A stretch of DNA of 15,517 nucleotides from Desulfobacteraceae bacterium (GTDB lineage: Bacteria > Desulfobacterota > Desulfobacteria > Desulfobacterales > Desulfobacteraceae). Each line of letters starts with the position of its first letter. The stretch's first letter is position 1. Below are positions 7,140-14,954 of this stretch, one piece after another. The notes beneath the pieces were generated by a model, which was not told the DNA's origin, made no database searches, and saw nothing but the letters and a program-made list of their open reading frames with translations. The stretch is from contig JAGLLQ010000092.1 of assembly GCA_023140455.1 (NCBI GenBank), positions 1 through 15,517 of the forward strand, given 5' to 3'. Made by a program: the position numbers and the translations under genes.

Positions 7140-8128
7140 ACTGGCTTATAACAGGTGGATGCGGATTTATTGGCAGGAATTTGATTAAAAACCTCGTAGA
7201 TGAAGGTAATCATTATATTAGAGTCATCGATAACTTAAGTGTTGGAACAAAATCAGATCTTTCTCAAGTCTGCACTTTTAAAGAAATTTCTGCAAAAAAT
7301 GATTTATTAACTACTTCCACTCCTTCCATTGACTTGATTATAGGGGATATTCTAAACGCTGACCTTGCTGTCCAAATAACAAACGATATTGATGTAATAG
7401 TTCATTTTGCTGCAAACACAGGTGTTGGACCATCAGTAGAAAACCCACGCAAAGATTGTGAAACAAATGTTATTGGTACATTCAACTATCTGGAAGCAGC
7501 CCGTTTAAATTCTGTAAAACGATTTGTTTTCGCATCTTCCGGCGCACCTGCCGGCGAAGTGGAGCCCCCTATTCATGAGGAACTTCCTCCCCATCCGGTC
7601 TCTCCCTACGGTGCCAGTAAACTTGCAGGTGAAGGGTATTGCTCTGCATATTACCAAACTTTTGGTATTGAAACGGTCTGTCTTCGTTTTGGTAATGTCT
7701 ATGGTCCTTTATCATCAAATAAGGACAGTGTTGTTGCCAAGTTTATCAAAAAAACATTAAACAATGAAACTTTAGATATTTATGGAGACGGCAGTCAGAC
7801 AAGGGATTTTATTTTTATTGAAGACTTGATCCATGCCGTCTGCCTGGCAGTAGAAAAAAAGAATGTTGGTGGAGAGATATTTCAGATTGCGACAAATACT
7901 GAAACCAGCGTGAATGAGATGGCTGAAAAGCTTGTCAGCATCTTTGATAGAAAAGGCTTTGGCAATATTAAAATTGAGATGACTGATACAAGACTCGGTG
8001 ATGTTAAACGTAACTTTTCTGATACTTCAAAGGCAGCCCGCGTGTTAGAATGGACATCTAAGACTGATTTGAACAAAGGACTGAAGAAAACCGTGGATTG
8101 GTTTTTGAGCCGGTGTGATGGCTGTTAA
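7130..8128 (+). CDS. GalE-like NAD-dependent UDP-sugar epimerase/dehydratase (SDR)
   Basis: A 332-residue extended SDR sugar-nucleotide enzyme. The cofactor motif is TGGCGFIGRNL (8-18), followed by DNLSVG (34-39), HFAANTGVGPS (92-102) and the active-site pair Y160/K164 in SPYGASKLAGEGY, with S136/S137 as the catalytic serine. LRFGNVYGP and DGSQTRDFIFIEDL are typical of UDP-glucose 4-epimerase relatives. The stretch after the catalytic serine reads SSGAPAGEVEPP rather than the common SSAVYG form, marking a distinct subgroup. A C4 epimerase or 4-keto-sugar-modifying role is likely; the substrate is not evident. The start overlaps the SQD1-like gene by 10 bases and has AGGGG at 7119-7123 inside that gene, so the two are translationally coupled and probably act on the same sugar. 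Confidence 0.8.
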   Translation: MGLNWLITGGCGFIGRNLIKNLVDEGNHYIRVIDNLSVGTKSDLSQVCTFKEISAKNDLLTTSTPSIDLIIGDILNADLAVQITNDIDVIVHFAANTGVGPSVENPRKDCETNVIGTFNYLEAARLNSVKRFVFASSGAPAGEVEPPIHEELPPHPVSPYGASKLAGEGYCSAYYQTFGIETVCLRFGNVYGPLSSNKDSVVAKFIKKTLNNETLDIYGDGSQTRDFIFIEDLIHAVCLAVEKKNVGGEIFQIATNTETSVNEMAEKLVSIFDRKGFGNIKIEMTDTRLGDVKRNFSDTSKAARVLEWTSKTDLNKGLKKTVDWFLSRCDGC

Positions 8129-8171
8129 CGAATTAATTTAACTATAGATATGTACTTGAAACACTCTGCAC

Positions 8172-9266
8172 ATGAAAATATTGCATCTAAATTATCGTAG
8201 AAAACTTTCTGAAGGGATAAAGAAGCAACTTCGTTATGAACAAAGCGCTGCAGATAAGTTAAAGGGAATAAAGTGGGATATCGTTGCATTCCAGATTAAT
8301 ACGTCTCAGAATGCTTTTGAAAGGCAGCTTCCTTTTTTTTTCAGGTCATTATTTCTTAGCAAACTATATACCTGGATTTTTCTTTTATACCACCATTCTA
8401 GGTATGATTTCGTGCTTATGCGGTATGCGGCATTTGATCCTTTTGTTATATTGTTTGGCTGGTTTGTGCGCAACCGGATTAGTGTTCATCATGCCAAGGA
8501 AATCGAAGAGCTCAAATTAGTCAGAGAAGATTGGAGGGGAAAGGCTGCATCTTATCTTGCAAGGATTACTGGGTTTATCAGTTCACGACAAGTTAAGGGT
8601 ATTGTTGGAGTAACTCAGGAAATCGCAGATTATCAAATAAGTGTACATAAAGCGAACTGTCCAGCTGGTTTTTATCCTAATGGGATCGACTTGAGCCAGA
8701 TTGATCTTATCGAGGACTATCGAAGGGAGGATATTCATGTTGTTTTAATGTGTGGAAAATTTTCGCCCTGGCACGGCTTGGACAGGCTAATTGAAGCTGT
8801 AAAAATTTATGAGGCATCACCTTTATCAGACAGCGGTATCTCGATCCATTTAATTGGCACGCTTGATTTGCACCAAAAAAAAATCATCAGCCTTCTTGAT
8901 TTGAAAAAAGTTAAGATTCTGTGTCACGGACATATGCATCATCAAGCATATAATACTATATTGTCAAAATGTGATATTGGTCTTGACTCTCTAAGCATTG
9001 ATAAAAAAAATTTAACAGAAGCTACGGCATTAAAAGTAAGAGAGTATCTTGCTATTGGTTTACCTGTTTATTCGCCTTTCAAAGATTCTGCCATACCGGA
9101 GGGCTTTCCTTATTATCGTGTGGACTTGTTAGATTTAAATCGAATAATTTCTTATGCTCATGAGATGAAAAGTGTCTCCAGGTCAATGGTGCGTGATGCA
9201 AGCGCTTCATACATTCAAAAGTATAATATTATGAAAAATTTAAGCAGATGGCTAAAAAAGATTTAG
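8172..9266 (+). CDS. Glycosyltransferase family 4
   Basis: A 364-residue GT-B type glycosyltransferase. The N-terminal acceptor half is atypical, containing a hydrophobic patch (LPFFFRSLFLSKLYTWIFLLY, about 53-73) that could associate with the membrane. The C-terminal donor half has YPNGID (168-173), CGKFSPWHGLDRLIEA (194-209), the IHLIG strand, and an EX7E motif, E283 and E291, in EATALKVREYLAIGLPV. Retaining transfer from a nucleotide sugar onto a lipid-linked glycan in the cytoplasm is the likely role; donor is unknown. No good ribosome-binding site lies before the ATG at 8172, so expression may depend on reading through from the upstream gene 43 bases away. The gene contains T9 (8333-8341), A9 (8875-8883) and A8 (9003-9010) runs. 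Confidence 0.8.
   Translation: MKILHLNYRRKLSEGIKKQLRYEQSAADKLKGIKWDIVAFQINTSQNAFERQLPFFFRSLFLSKLYTWIFLLYHHSRYDFVLMRYAAFDPFVILFGWFVRNRISVHHAKEIEELKLVREDWRGKAASYLARITGFISSRQVKGIVGVTQEIADYQISVHKANCPAGFYPNGIDLSQIDLIEDYRREDIHVVLMCGKFSPWHGLDRLIEAVKIYEASPLSDSGISIHLIGTLDLHQKKIISLLDLKKVKILCHGHMHHQAYNTILSKCDIGLDSLSIDKKNLTEATALKVREYLAIGLPVYSPFKDSAIPEGFPYYRVDLLDLNRIISYAHEMKSVSRSMVRDASASYIQKYNIMKNLSRWLKKI
8333..8341 (+). repeat. T9 homopolymer tract inside glycosyltransferase gene
   Basis: Nine consecutive T fall on codons 54-57 (Pro-Phe-Phe-Phe) of the GT4 gene starting at 8172. A one-base slip would shift the frame early and remove the donor domain. The same gene carries an A9 at 8875-8883. In an AT-rich genome such tracts also arise by chance. 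Confidence 0.5.
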
Positions 9267-9343
9267 TCAGGTTGAATTTTTTTGAATTTCAGAAGTGTTT
9301 ATTGCCTGATTACGGGCAGCAGGTATTATGGATATAGATTTAA

Positions 9344-10546
9344 ATGAAAGATAATTTATCAGGTCACCATATATGCCATATTCAGACGACTTTTAAAACT
9401 GGTGCCGGCGCAACAAGAAGAACAATTGCAGTTTTAAGGGGGCTGAAAAAAACAGGTTGTAATATAAGTCTTATAGTTGGTGTTGATTCCGAGAATATTC
9501 AGGAGTTGCAAGAGGCTGGCATCTCGGTATATATGATACCAGAGTTAAGAAAGCATATCTCTTTTAAAAATGAATTAATTGTTCTATACAGGCTTGCCAG
9601 AATTTTAAGACAGATACGACCTGATATCGTTCATACACATTTAGCAAAAGCAGGAATTCTGGGGAGAGTTTCGTCAATAATAGTTGGGACACCAATAATC
9701 CTCCACACTGTTCATGGTCCTTCTTTTCCTGAGTCATTCAATTTTTTTAAACGGACACTATTTAAATGTTTGGAGTTTTTGGTTTCAAAAAAGACTGATA
9801 GATTTATTTTTGTAGGAAAAGAGTTGAAGAATTTATATATAGAGAAAAGGATCTCAAAGGAATCAAACTCTATTGTTATTCGTACAGCCCGTCCAAAGAA
9901 GGATTTTGATTTTCTATATCAATTGTGCCCTGAAAGTGTAATAGATATAAGGAAAAGTATCACTAACAATGAGAATTGTTTTTTGATGATTTATGTTGGA
10001 CGTATTGTTCCGTCAAAACAGCAGGAACATGCTATCAGTATTTTGAAACAATTAAGAGAATCGGGTTATAATGTAGAACTCATTTTTGTAGGAGTGGCAT
10101 TTATTGATGAAGAGAAAAAATACCAACTATACCTGGAAAAACTTGTAGCAGAATTTAAACTTGGTCAATATGTCCATTTTGCAGGTTATCAAAGTAATGT
10201 CTTGGAACTTATGGCAGTATCAGATGTTGTAATTCTCACTTCAAAATATGAAGGTATGCCAAATGTTTTGACAGAGGCTGCTATGGTGGGAACGCCATTT
10301 ATATCATATGAGGTCAGCGGAATAGTTGAATTCACCCAATATGTCAAAAATGTAATAACCATAAAACAATCAGACATTGAAGACTTTGTCCGGCAATTAT
10401 GTTTATTAATAAAGCAAAGAGATGTATCTCAAGATATCAAAGACAAAGATATCGAATCAAGCAAGTATCAATATTTTGAAGAAGATATGGTAGAACAGAA
10501 AATCAACTACTATAAAATAATATTATCAGAGAGACAGGTTAATTGA
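9344..10546 (+). CDS. Glycosyltransferase family 4
   Basis: A 400-residue GT4 enzyme with both Rossmann domains. The N-terminal half holds FKTGAGATRRTI (17-28), a form of the glycine-rich loop seen near the start of many GT4 enzymes, and IVHTHLAKAGILGR (95-108), a GT4 family block. The C-terminal half holds YVGRIVPSKQQEHAI (217-231) and the EX7E motif, E303 and E311, in YEGMPNVLTEAAMVGTPF. It is expected to transfer a sugar with retention of configuration to a growing undecaprenyl-linked oligosaccharide; the donor cannot be deduced. The 77-base gap upstream shows no terminator. A better-placed AGGT at 9321-9324 precedes an ATG at 9328 that opens only an 8-codon frame overlapping this start; GGA at 9330-9332 serves the assigned ATG at a long spacing. 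Confidence 0.87.
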   Translation: MKDNLSGHHICHIQTTFKTGAGATRRTIAVLRGLKKTGCNISLIVGVDSENIQELQEAGISVYMIPELRKHISFKNELIVLYRLARILRQIRPDIVHTHLAKAGILGRVSSIIVGTPIILHTVHGPSFPESFNFFKRTLFKCLEFLVSKKTDRFIFVGKELKNLYIEKRISKESNSIVIRTARPKKDFDFLYQLCPESVIDIRKSITNNENCFLMIYVGRIVPSKQQEHAISILKQLRESGYNVELIFVGVAFIDEEKKYQLYLEKLVAEFKLGQYVHFAGYQSNVLELMAVSDVVILTSKYEGMPNVLTEAAMVGTPFISYEVSGIVEFTQYVKNVITIKQSDIEDFVRQLCLLIKQRDVSQDIKDKDIESSKYQYFEEDMVEQKINYYKIILSERQVN

Positions 10547-10577
10547 AGGACTGTCGGGAGGCAGTAAAAAATTAAGT

Positions 10578-11978
10578 ATGCGGCGTTATCTATTAAATCA
10601 AACCAAAAAATATAAGTACATACTGTTCTTATGTGATATTGCTATTATAATTATGGGAGTATTGTTAAGTTACTCTCTCAGGATATATTTCAATCAAAAC
10701 TATTTCAGTTTTGACATGGTTCTGGACAAACTGAGCCCCTGGCATATTCTGTTGGTACCTATACACATATTTACACTGTATATATTTGACCTTTATAATA
10801 TTGATAGTCTGGTCAATTCGGTGAGATCCTCTGTGCTTGTTGTCGTCAGTATTATCTCCGCTGGTGTGGTTATGAGTGGTATCCTTTTTTTTATACCAAA
10901 ATATGTGTTTGGCAGGCAGGTTCTGCTTATTTATCTTTTCTCCCTGAGTTTGCTGCTTGTTATCTGGCGTTTGATATTTCTTAATGGTCTTTCAGTCATT
11001 GGTAGAAAGAAAAAAATAGCTCTTTTATGCCATACTGATACTGCAAAAGTATTTATGGATTTTTTGTCACAGTCTGATTACAACCAGATTGAAGTTTCCC
11101 ATGTTTTTTGCAAGAATGGAAACATGAATTGTGAAAATTCGGAAATAAAATTTTGTTCCTCTTTTTCTGAACTTTTAGGCACCAGGCAATTCGATATCCT
11201 TGCATATGATTCTTCAAAGGGAAACTTTACAGATGAAGAGATACGTCTAATACTTGAAATAAGGCAGAGAAATATAAATATTTATGAAATTTCCAGTTTA
11301 TATACAAACCTGAGTGGGAAAGTTCCTTTGGAGATAGTGGATGGTAAATGGGTAATGAATTCCGAGGGATTGCAGGGTTTGGTTAGCAAACCCTATATAC
11401 GCCTGAAAAGGCTGTTTGATGTTGTTGTTTCTTGTACCCTCCTCATTGTGCTTTATCCTTTATTATGGATTTTAATAGCGGCTACTATTAGAATGGAGAG
11501 TAAAGGGAATATTATTTTTTTTCAAGAGCGACTTGGGCTTAATCGTAAGCCCTTTTCATGTTACAAATTTAGAACAATGGTTGAAAATGCAGAAGAATTA
11601 TCAGGTCCAGTATGGGCAGGAGATAACGATCCAAGAATTACGAAAGTTGGTAAATTTTTGAGAAAAACTCGTTTAGATGAATTACCTCAATTATGGAATA
11701 TTTTGAAAGGAGATATTAGTTTTGTTGGTCCCAGACCAATTCGAAAACATTTTGCAGATAAGTTGAGTAAGCAGATTCCTTTTTATGAATTAAGATTCAG
11801 TGTGCAGCCAGGGTTAAGTGGATGGGCTCAGGTTAATCATAATTATGCCGGTTCTGAGGATGGGCAGCGTGAAAAATTTCAATATGAATTGTTTTATATT
11901 CAGAATATGTCTCTGTTTTTGGATGTTATCATTATTTTTAAAACTATCCGTTCATTTTTGAAGGTTGAAGGAAAATAA
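10578..11978 (+). CDS. Undecaprenyl-phosphate sugar phosphotransferase (WbaP/WcaJ-type polyprenyl glycosylphosphotransferase)
   Basis: This 466-residue membrane protein starts the polysaccharide repeat by moving a sugar-1-phosphate from a UDP-sugar to undecaprenyl phosphate. Four N-terminal membrane segments (about 14-36, 55-73, 84-106, 113-135) are followed by a soluble CoA-binding-like domain (about 145-240). The C-terminal catalytic bacterial sugar transferase domain begins with KRLFDVVVS (277-285), and its re-entrant hydrophobic helix spans about 281-304. Catalytic motifs are FFQERLGLNRKPFSCYKFRTM (314-334), TRLDELPQLWN with the D367-E368 dyad, SFVGPRP (381-387) and QPGLSGWAQVN (410-420). 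The length and five-helix plan match WbaP/WcaJ. Which sugar it transfers (glucose, galactose or an N-acetyl sugar) is not visible. The ATG is the first start in frame; GGGAGG at 10556-10561 lies 16 bases away, longer than usual. Confidence 0.93.
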   Translation: MRRYLLNQTKKYKYILFLCDIAIIIMGVLLSYSLRIYFNQNYFSFDMVLDKLSPWHILLVPIHIFTLYIFDLYNIDSLVNSVRSSVLVVVSIISAGVVMSGILFFIPKYVFGRQVLLIYLFSLSLLLVIWRLIFLNGLSVIGRKKKIALLCHTDTAKVFMDFLSQSDYNQIEVSHVFCKNGNMNCENSEIKFCSSFSELLGTRQFDILAYDSSKGNFTDEEIRLILEIRQRNINIYEISSLYTNLSGKVPLEIVDGKWVMNSEGLQGLVSKPYIRLKRLFDVVVSCTLLIVLYPLLWILIAATIRMESKGNIIFFQERLGLNRKPFSCYKFRTMVENAEELSGPVWAGDNDPRITKVGKFLRKTRLDELPQLWNILKGDISFVGPRPIRKHFADKLSKQIPFYELRFSVQPGLSGWAQVNHNYAGSEDGQREKFQYELFYIQNMSLFLDVIIIFKTIRSFLKVEGK

Positions 11979-11997
11979 ATCTAAAATACATAGTGTT

Positions 11998-12002
11998 AAG
12001 GA
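11998..12002 (+). promoter_or_regulatory. Ribosome-binding site fixing the start of the polymerase/ligase gene
   Basis: AAGGA lies 7 bases before the ATG at 12010. A longer reading with a TTG start at 11965, inside the end of the sugar transferase gene, is possible, but only a GAAGG touching that codon precedes it. The extra 15 residues would be hydrophilic and lysine-rich, so the ATG at 12010 is preferred. Confidence 0.6.
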
Positions 12003-12009
12003 ACTGGTA

Positions 12010-13257
12010 ATGATTTTTAAACAGACCCCAAAATTTTTTCTAAATAAATTAAATATATGTACTGCTTTGGTGGTTGGGTCTTATTTTTTTTCAACTATTA
12101 TTTTCAGCTATTGGACTGAATTACAAATCAGGGGTTATTTTTATTCGTCTGTATTATTGATATGTTATTTTCTATACTATTTTTTTAGAACTAAAGAACC
12201 TATATTATTTTTTAATAAATATTTGATATTGTATTATTTATTATTTTTATTTTGTGCAATATCTTTTTCAATCGGTCCAAAATTTGAGAATGATATTCAA
12301 GTAATAAAATTGTTTTTTAAGGTAACGTTGCTTATTTTTTTTATTTCAAATTTAGTAAAAAATCAGCATACACTTATGTTTACTTTGTTTGTTATTAGTT
12401 TATCCTCGTTGGTTTTTTTCTATCTTGATTTTGATATGATATTAATTGCAAGCAAGGAGGCAGCAAGATTACATGGAACAATTAATGATCCTAATCAACT
12501 CTCAACATTATTAATTGTTATAATTTGGGCAAATTTGTGTTTGATGTTTACTTTGAAAAGCAAATGGCGATATCTATTATTAATTAATCTGACACTATCT
12601 TTTTATATGATGTTGCTTACTGGTTCAAGAAAAGGTTTTTTTGCAGTAATCCTTCTTTCATTTCTTATTTTTTATTTCCATGGTCGTATTTCTCTTCAAA
12701 AAAAAACTCGGCGATCGAATAGAATTTTTTATTATAGTCTGTTTTTTCTATTAACTTTTATTGTTGTTTGTGGCGTTGCTGTTTCACCACACGGTAAACG
12801 ACGTATTAAACATATGGTAGTAACTCTTAATGCTGAACACATCACGTGGGGCCGCCCTTTACATTATCGATCAACATACAGAATGTTTTTAGAATCTCCG
12901 ATTTTAGGAAAAGGTTTTAATCAGTTTAGGTACATAGCTTATAAATATGGTTCTCCTAAAAAAGGAGTATATTCACATTCAACTTTTCTTGAATTATTGG
13001 CAAATACAGGGATTGTTGCTCTTTTTCTATATCTTGGTGCAGTATTTTATATTTTTTACGGTATATCAAAAAGCTTAAAATTGAACATCACTGATAAAGA
13101 TAATGTTATTTTAAGGTTTGGTCAGATATTGATAGTTCTGATGCTTTTTTGCAATTTGTTTTCGGGTATGTACGCACATAAATTATTGTGGCCTTTGTTG
13201 GCAGTGTATGTTGGATTTTTTAATTCTCTTGGAACTGGTAAAAAAGTGGAAAGTTAA
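12010..13257 (+). CDS. O-antigen polymerase/ligase-type integral membrane protein (Wzy/WaaL-like)
   Basis: A 415-residue, strongly hydrophobic protein with about ten to twelve membrane segments and a large periplasmic loop, the plan of Wzy polymerases and WaaL ligases. Diagnostic parts of the Wzy_C/O-antigen ligase family are RLHGTINDPNQLSTLLIV (153-170), LTGSRKGFFAVIL (203-215), and the loop with GRPLHYRSTYRMFLESPILGKGFNQF (281-306) followed by YSHSTFLELLANTGIVAL (321-338). The arginines R207 and R282 and histidine H323 are the kinds of residues implicated in catalysis in this family. Polymerase and ligase cannot be separated by sequence alone; a place next to the initiating transferase favours polymerase (Wzy). 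A homopolymer run of nine A lies at 12698-12706. Its T-rich composition follows from phenylalanine, leucine and isoleucine codons. Confidence 0.82.
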   Translation: MIFKQTPKFFLNKLNICTALVVGSYFFSTIIFSYWTELQIRGYFYSSVLLICYFLYYFFRTKEPILFFNKYLILYYLLFLFCAISFSIGPKFENDIQVIKLFFKVTLLIFFISNLVKNQHTLMFTLFVISLSSLVFFYLDFDMILIASKEAARLHGTINDPNQLSTLLIVIIWANLCLMFTLKSKWRYLLLINLTLSFYMMLLTGSRKGFFAVILLSFLIFYFHGRISLQKKTRRSNRIFYYSLFFLLTFIVVCGVAVSPHGKRRIKHMVVTLNAEHITWGRPLHYRSTYRMFLESPILGKGFNQFRYIAYKYGSPKKGVYSHSTFLELLANTGIVALFLYLGAVFYIFYGISKSLKLNITDKDNVILRFGQILIVLMLFCNLFSGMYAHKLLWPLLAVYVGFFNSLGTGKKVES

Positions 13258-13289
13258 TTCTTTTATCATATAAATTAAATAAGATATAA

Positions 13290-14954
13290 CAAATTAGATC
13301 AGAAAAAATTATAAAAATTAATCAAAAAATAAAAACTTCAGGCGAGCCTATTATTGAAAAATGGAACGCCCATGCAAAGGTCCTAATTATTATTATTGGG
13401 ATTGCTCTTATCTTCACTCTTGCATTTAAACAGAGCCCTTTATATACATCAAATCAACATACTAAATTTCTTCATGGTTTAGCTCAGGCAGGCTATGGGC
13501 ATTTAAATGAAGATTGGCAAGCAAACACAAAAAATGGGCTTCCAGCTTTCACGACTCTTGTATATTTAACATATAAATTTTCCAGCCAGTACATATTTTT
13601 TGTTTATCGTATCTTGTTTTTTATACTTTTTTTCTTCCTATGTTATAAAATAGGAGAAATGCTTTTTTTACAAAAAGAAAAGATTAAAATAAAAACAGGA
13701 TTTGCTTTATCTATTTGTTTTATTTTCTCACATTTATTTTCAGATATATTGGGATGGAATGCTTGGGGTGGTGCAGCTGGACAATATATTCCCTCATACT
13801 TTCAGCCCTCTTTTTTCGGTGTGTTTATTTTACTGTCTTTTTATTTGTTTTTGGAAAAAAAATACTCTCTGGCTTTATTAAGTACAAGTGTTTCAGCTTT
13901 ATTTCATCCTGCATATCTTTTAAGTGCTGTTGTGATCAATTTGACTTATCTTTTTGTTTTCTATAAAGAAAAACAACTTGATTGGAAGGTTGTTTTCTCT
14001 TTTTTGCTTAGCCTTACGGTTATAGTTTCAACACCAGTTTATATGACAATTGTTTTTGCTCCAACTTCACCGGAAATATTTGCTTTATCAAAGGAGATTT
14101 TGGCTTTTACTCGTATCCCACATCATTCAAAAGTTGAAATATGGTTTTCAGGCATAATACCCTGGTTGCAAGTTTTATTATTATTATTATCTCTTTGGTT
14201 GATAAGAAAAAATAAGTTTATGATTGTTCTTGCTATATGCTCTATTTTTTGCATACTACTAACCACCATTCAATATTTTATAGGTGATGCAGGGCTTGCA
14301 CTGATAGCCCCCTGGCGCGCCTCTGTTTTTTTGTATCCTTTAAGTGTTATAATTTTATTATCATATTTTTTTAAAAAATGGCTTAGTAAGACCCATCAAG
14401 GTCAGAATATATCTTTAATTATTTGTGGTTTACTTGTGTTGGCTTCATTATTGTATAATGGGTATGATTATTATGATTATTATAAAGGAACTATAAACAA
14501 AAATTTTAAGCATAATCTTCTTTTAGAAAAAAGGGCAGTTAAAGTAGAACATAAAGATAAAGTTTTAAAAAACAATATTGTTAAAAAAAAGAAGAAAAGT
14601 GATAATTTGCCAGTTCTCGATTATATCCGAAAAAATGGGAAGTCTGGTCAGGTGTATTTGACGCATGTTAAAATGCATAATTTTCGTTTGGATTCAGGGA
14701 TGCCTCAGTTCGTTTCCTGGAAATCTCATCCTTATAAAGATGTCGAAGTTTTGGAGTGGCATAAGCGCATTAATGTTGTTAATAAAATTTTTAACAAAGA
14801 CCAATTTTATTGTGAAGCATTTCAAAAGATGTTGCAAGAGTATAAAATAACCCACTTGTTGATTGATATAAAAAAAACAAATGACCCAGCATGCAGTAAT
14901 CTTAAACTTATCAAAAAAGATACTAACTTTAAACTTTATAAAGTAAATATATGA
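13290..14954 (+). CDS. Multi-spanning membrane protein, GT-C-like or DUF6798-like; start codon not identifiable
   Basis: The frame is open from the in-frame TAA at 13287-13289 to the stop at 14954, about 554 codons, and reads as clear protein from at least 13359: a first membrane segment (KVLIIIIGIALIFTLAF), then the loop NQHTKFLHGLAQAGYGHLNEDW. No ATG, GTG or TTG occurs in frame before a TTG at 13614, which lies inside the second hydrophobic segment. The true start must be a rare codon (ATT at 13293, 13308 or 13317, or ATA at 13311) or has been lost. About ten membrane segments reach residue near TYR-rich YDYYDYYKG; then a lysine-rich stretch and a soluble C-terminal domain with FRLDSGMPQFVSWKSHPYKD and VLEWHKRI follow. 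These blocks resemble conserved membrane proteins I recall as DUF6798. Function is unknown; the architecture resembles GT-C glycosyltransferases. It overlaps the next gene by ATGA. Confidence 0.7.
   Translation, partial: QIRSEKIIKINQKIKTSGEPIIEKWNAHAKVLIIIIGIALIFTLAFKQSPLYTSNQHTKFLHGLAQAGYGHLNEDWQANTKNGLPAFTTLVYLTYKFSSQYIFFVYRILFFILFFFLCYKIGEMLFLQKEKIKIKTGFALSICFIFSHLFSDILGWNAWGGAAGQYIPSYFQPSFFGVFILLSFYLFLEKKYSLALLSTSVSALFHPAYLLSAVVINLTYLFVFYKEKQLDWKVVFSFLLSLTVIVSTPVYMTIVFAPTSPEIFALSKEILAFTRIPHHSKVEIWFSGIIPWLQVLLLLLSLWLIRKNKFMIVLAICSIFCILLTTIQYFIGDAGLALIAPWRASVFLYPLSVIILLSYFFKKWLSKTHQGQNISLIICGLLVLASLLYNGYDYYDYYKGTINKNFKHNLLLEKRAVKVEHKDKVLKNNIVKKKKKSDNLPVLDYIRKNGKSGQVYLTHVKMHNFRLDSGMPQFVSWKSHPYKDVEVLEWHKRINVVNKIFNKDQFYCEAFQKMLQEYKITHLLIDIKKTNDPACSNLKLIKKDTNFKLYKVNI

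Noticed and set aside
7524..7760. Plus-strand frame nested in the GalE-like gene
   Set aside because: It lies in another frame of a gene with intact catalytic motifs across the same region. The nested frames at 8284-8520, 13715-13966 and 14665-14850 are likewise alternative-frame shadows.
9328..9354. Eight-codon frame (MDIDLNER) with a better-placed AGGT, overlapping the start of the second GT4 gene
   Set aside because: It could be a coupling leader, but a frame this short with a weak ribosome-binding site is expected by chance.
13383..13396. ATT trinucleotide run (and TTA runs near 14176-14190) as microsatellites
   Set aside because: They encode Ile/Leu-rich membrane helices and are short; in-frame triplet changes would not switch the gene.
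11979..14954. Apparent change to more T-rich composition in the last 3 kb, suggesting separate acquisition
   Set aside because: Both genes there encode proteins dense in membrane helices, and Phe/Leu/Ile codons (TTT, TTA, ATT) explain the skew.
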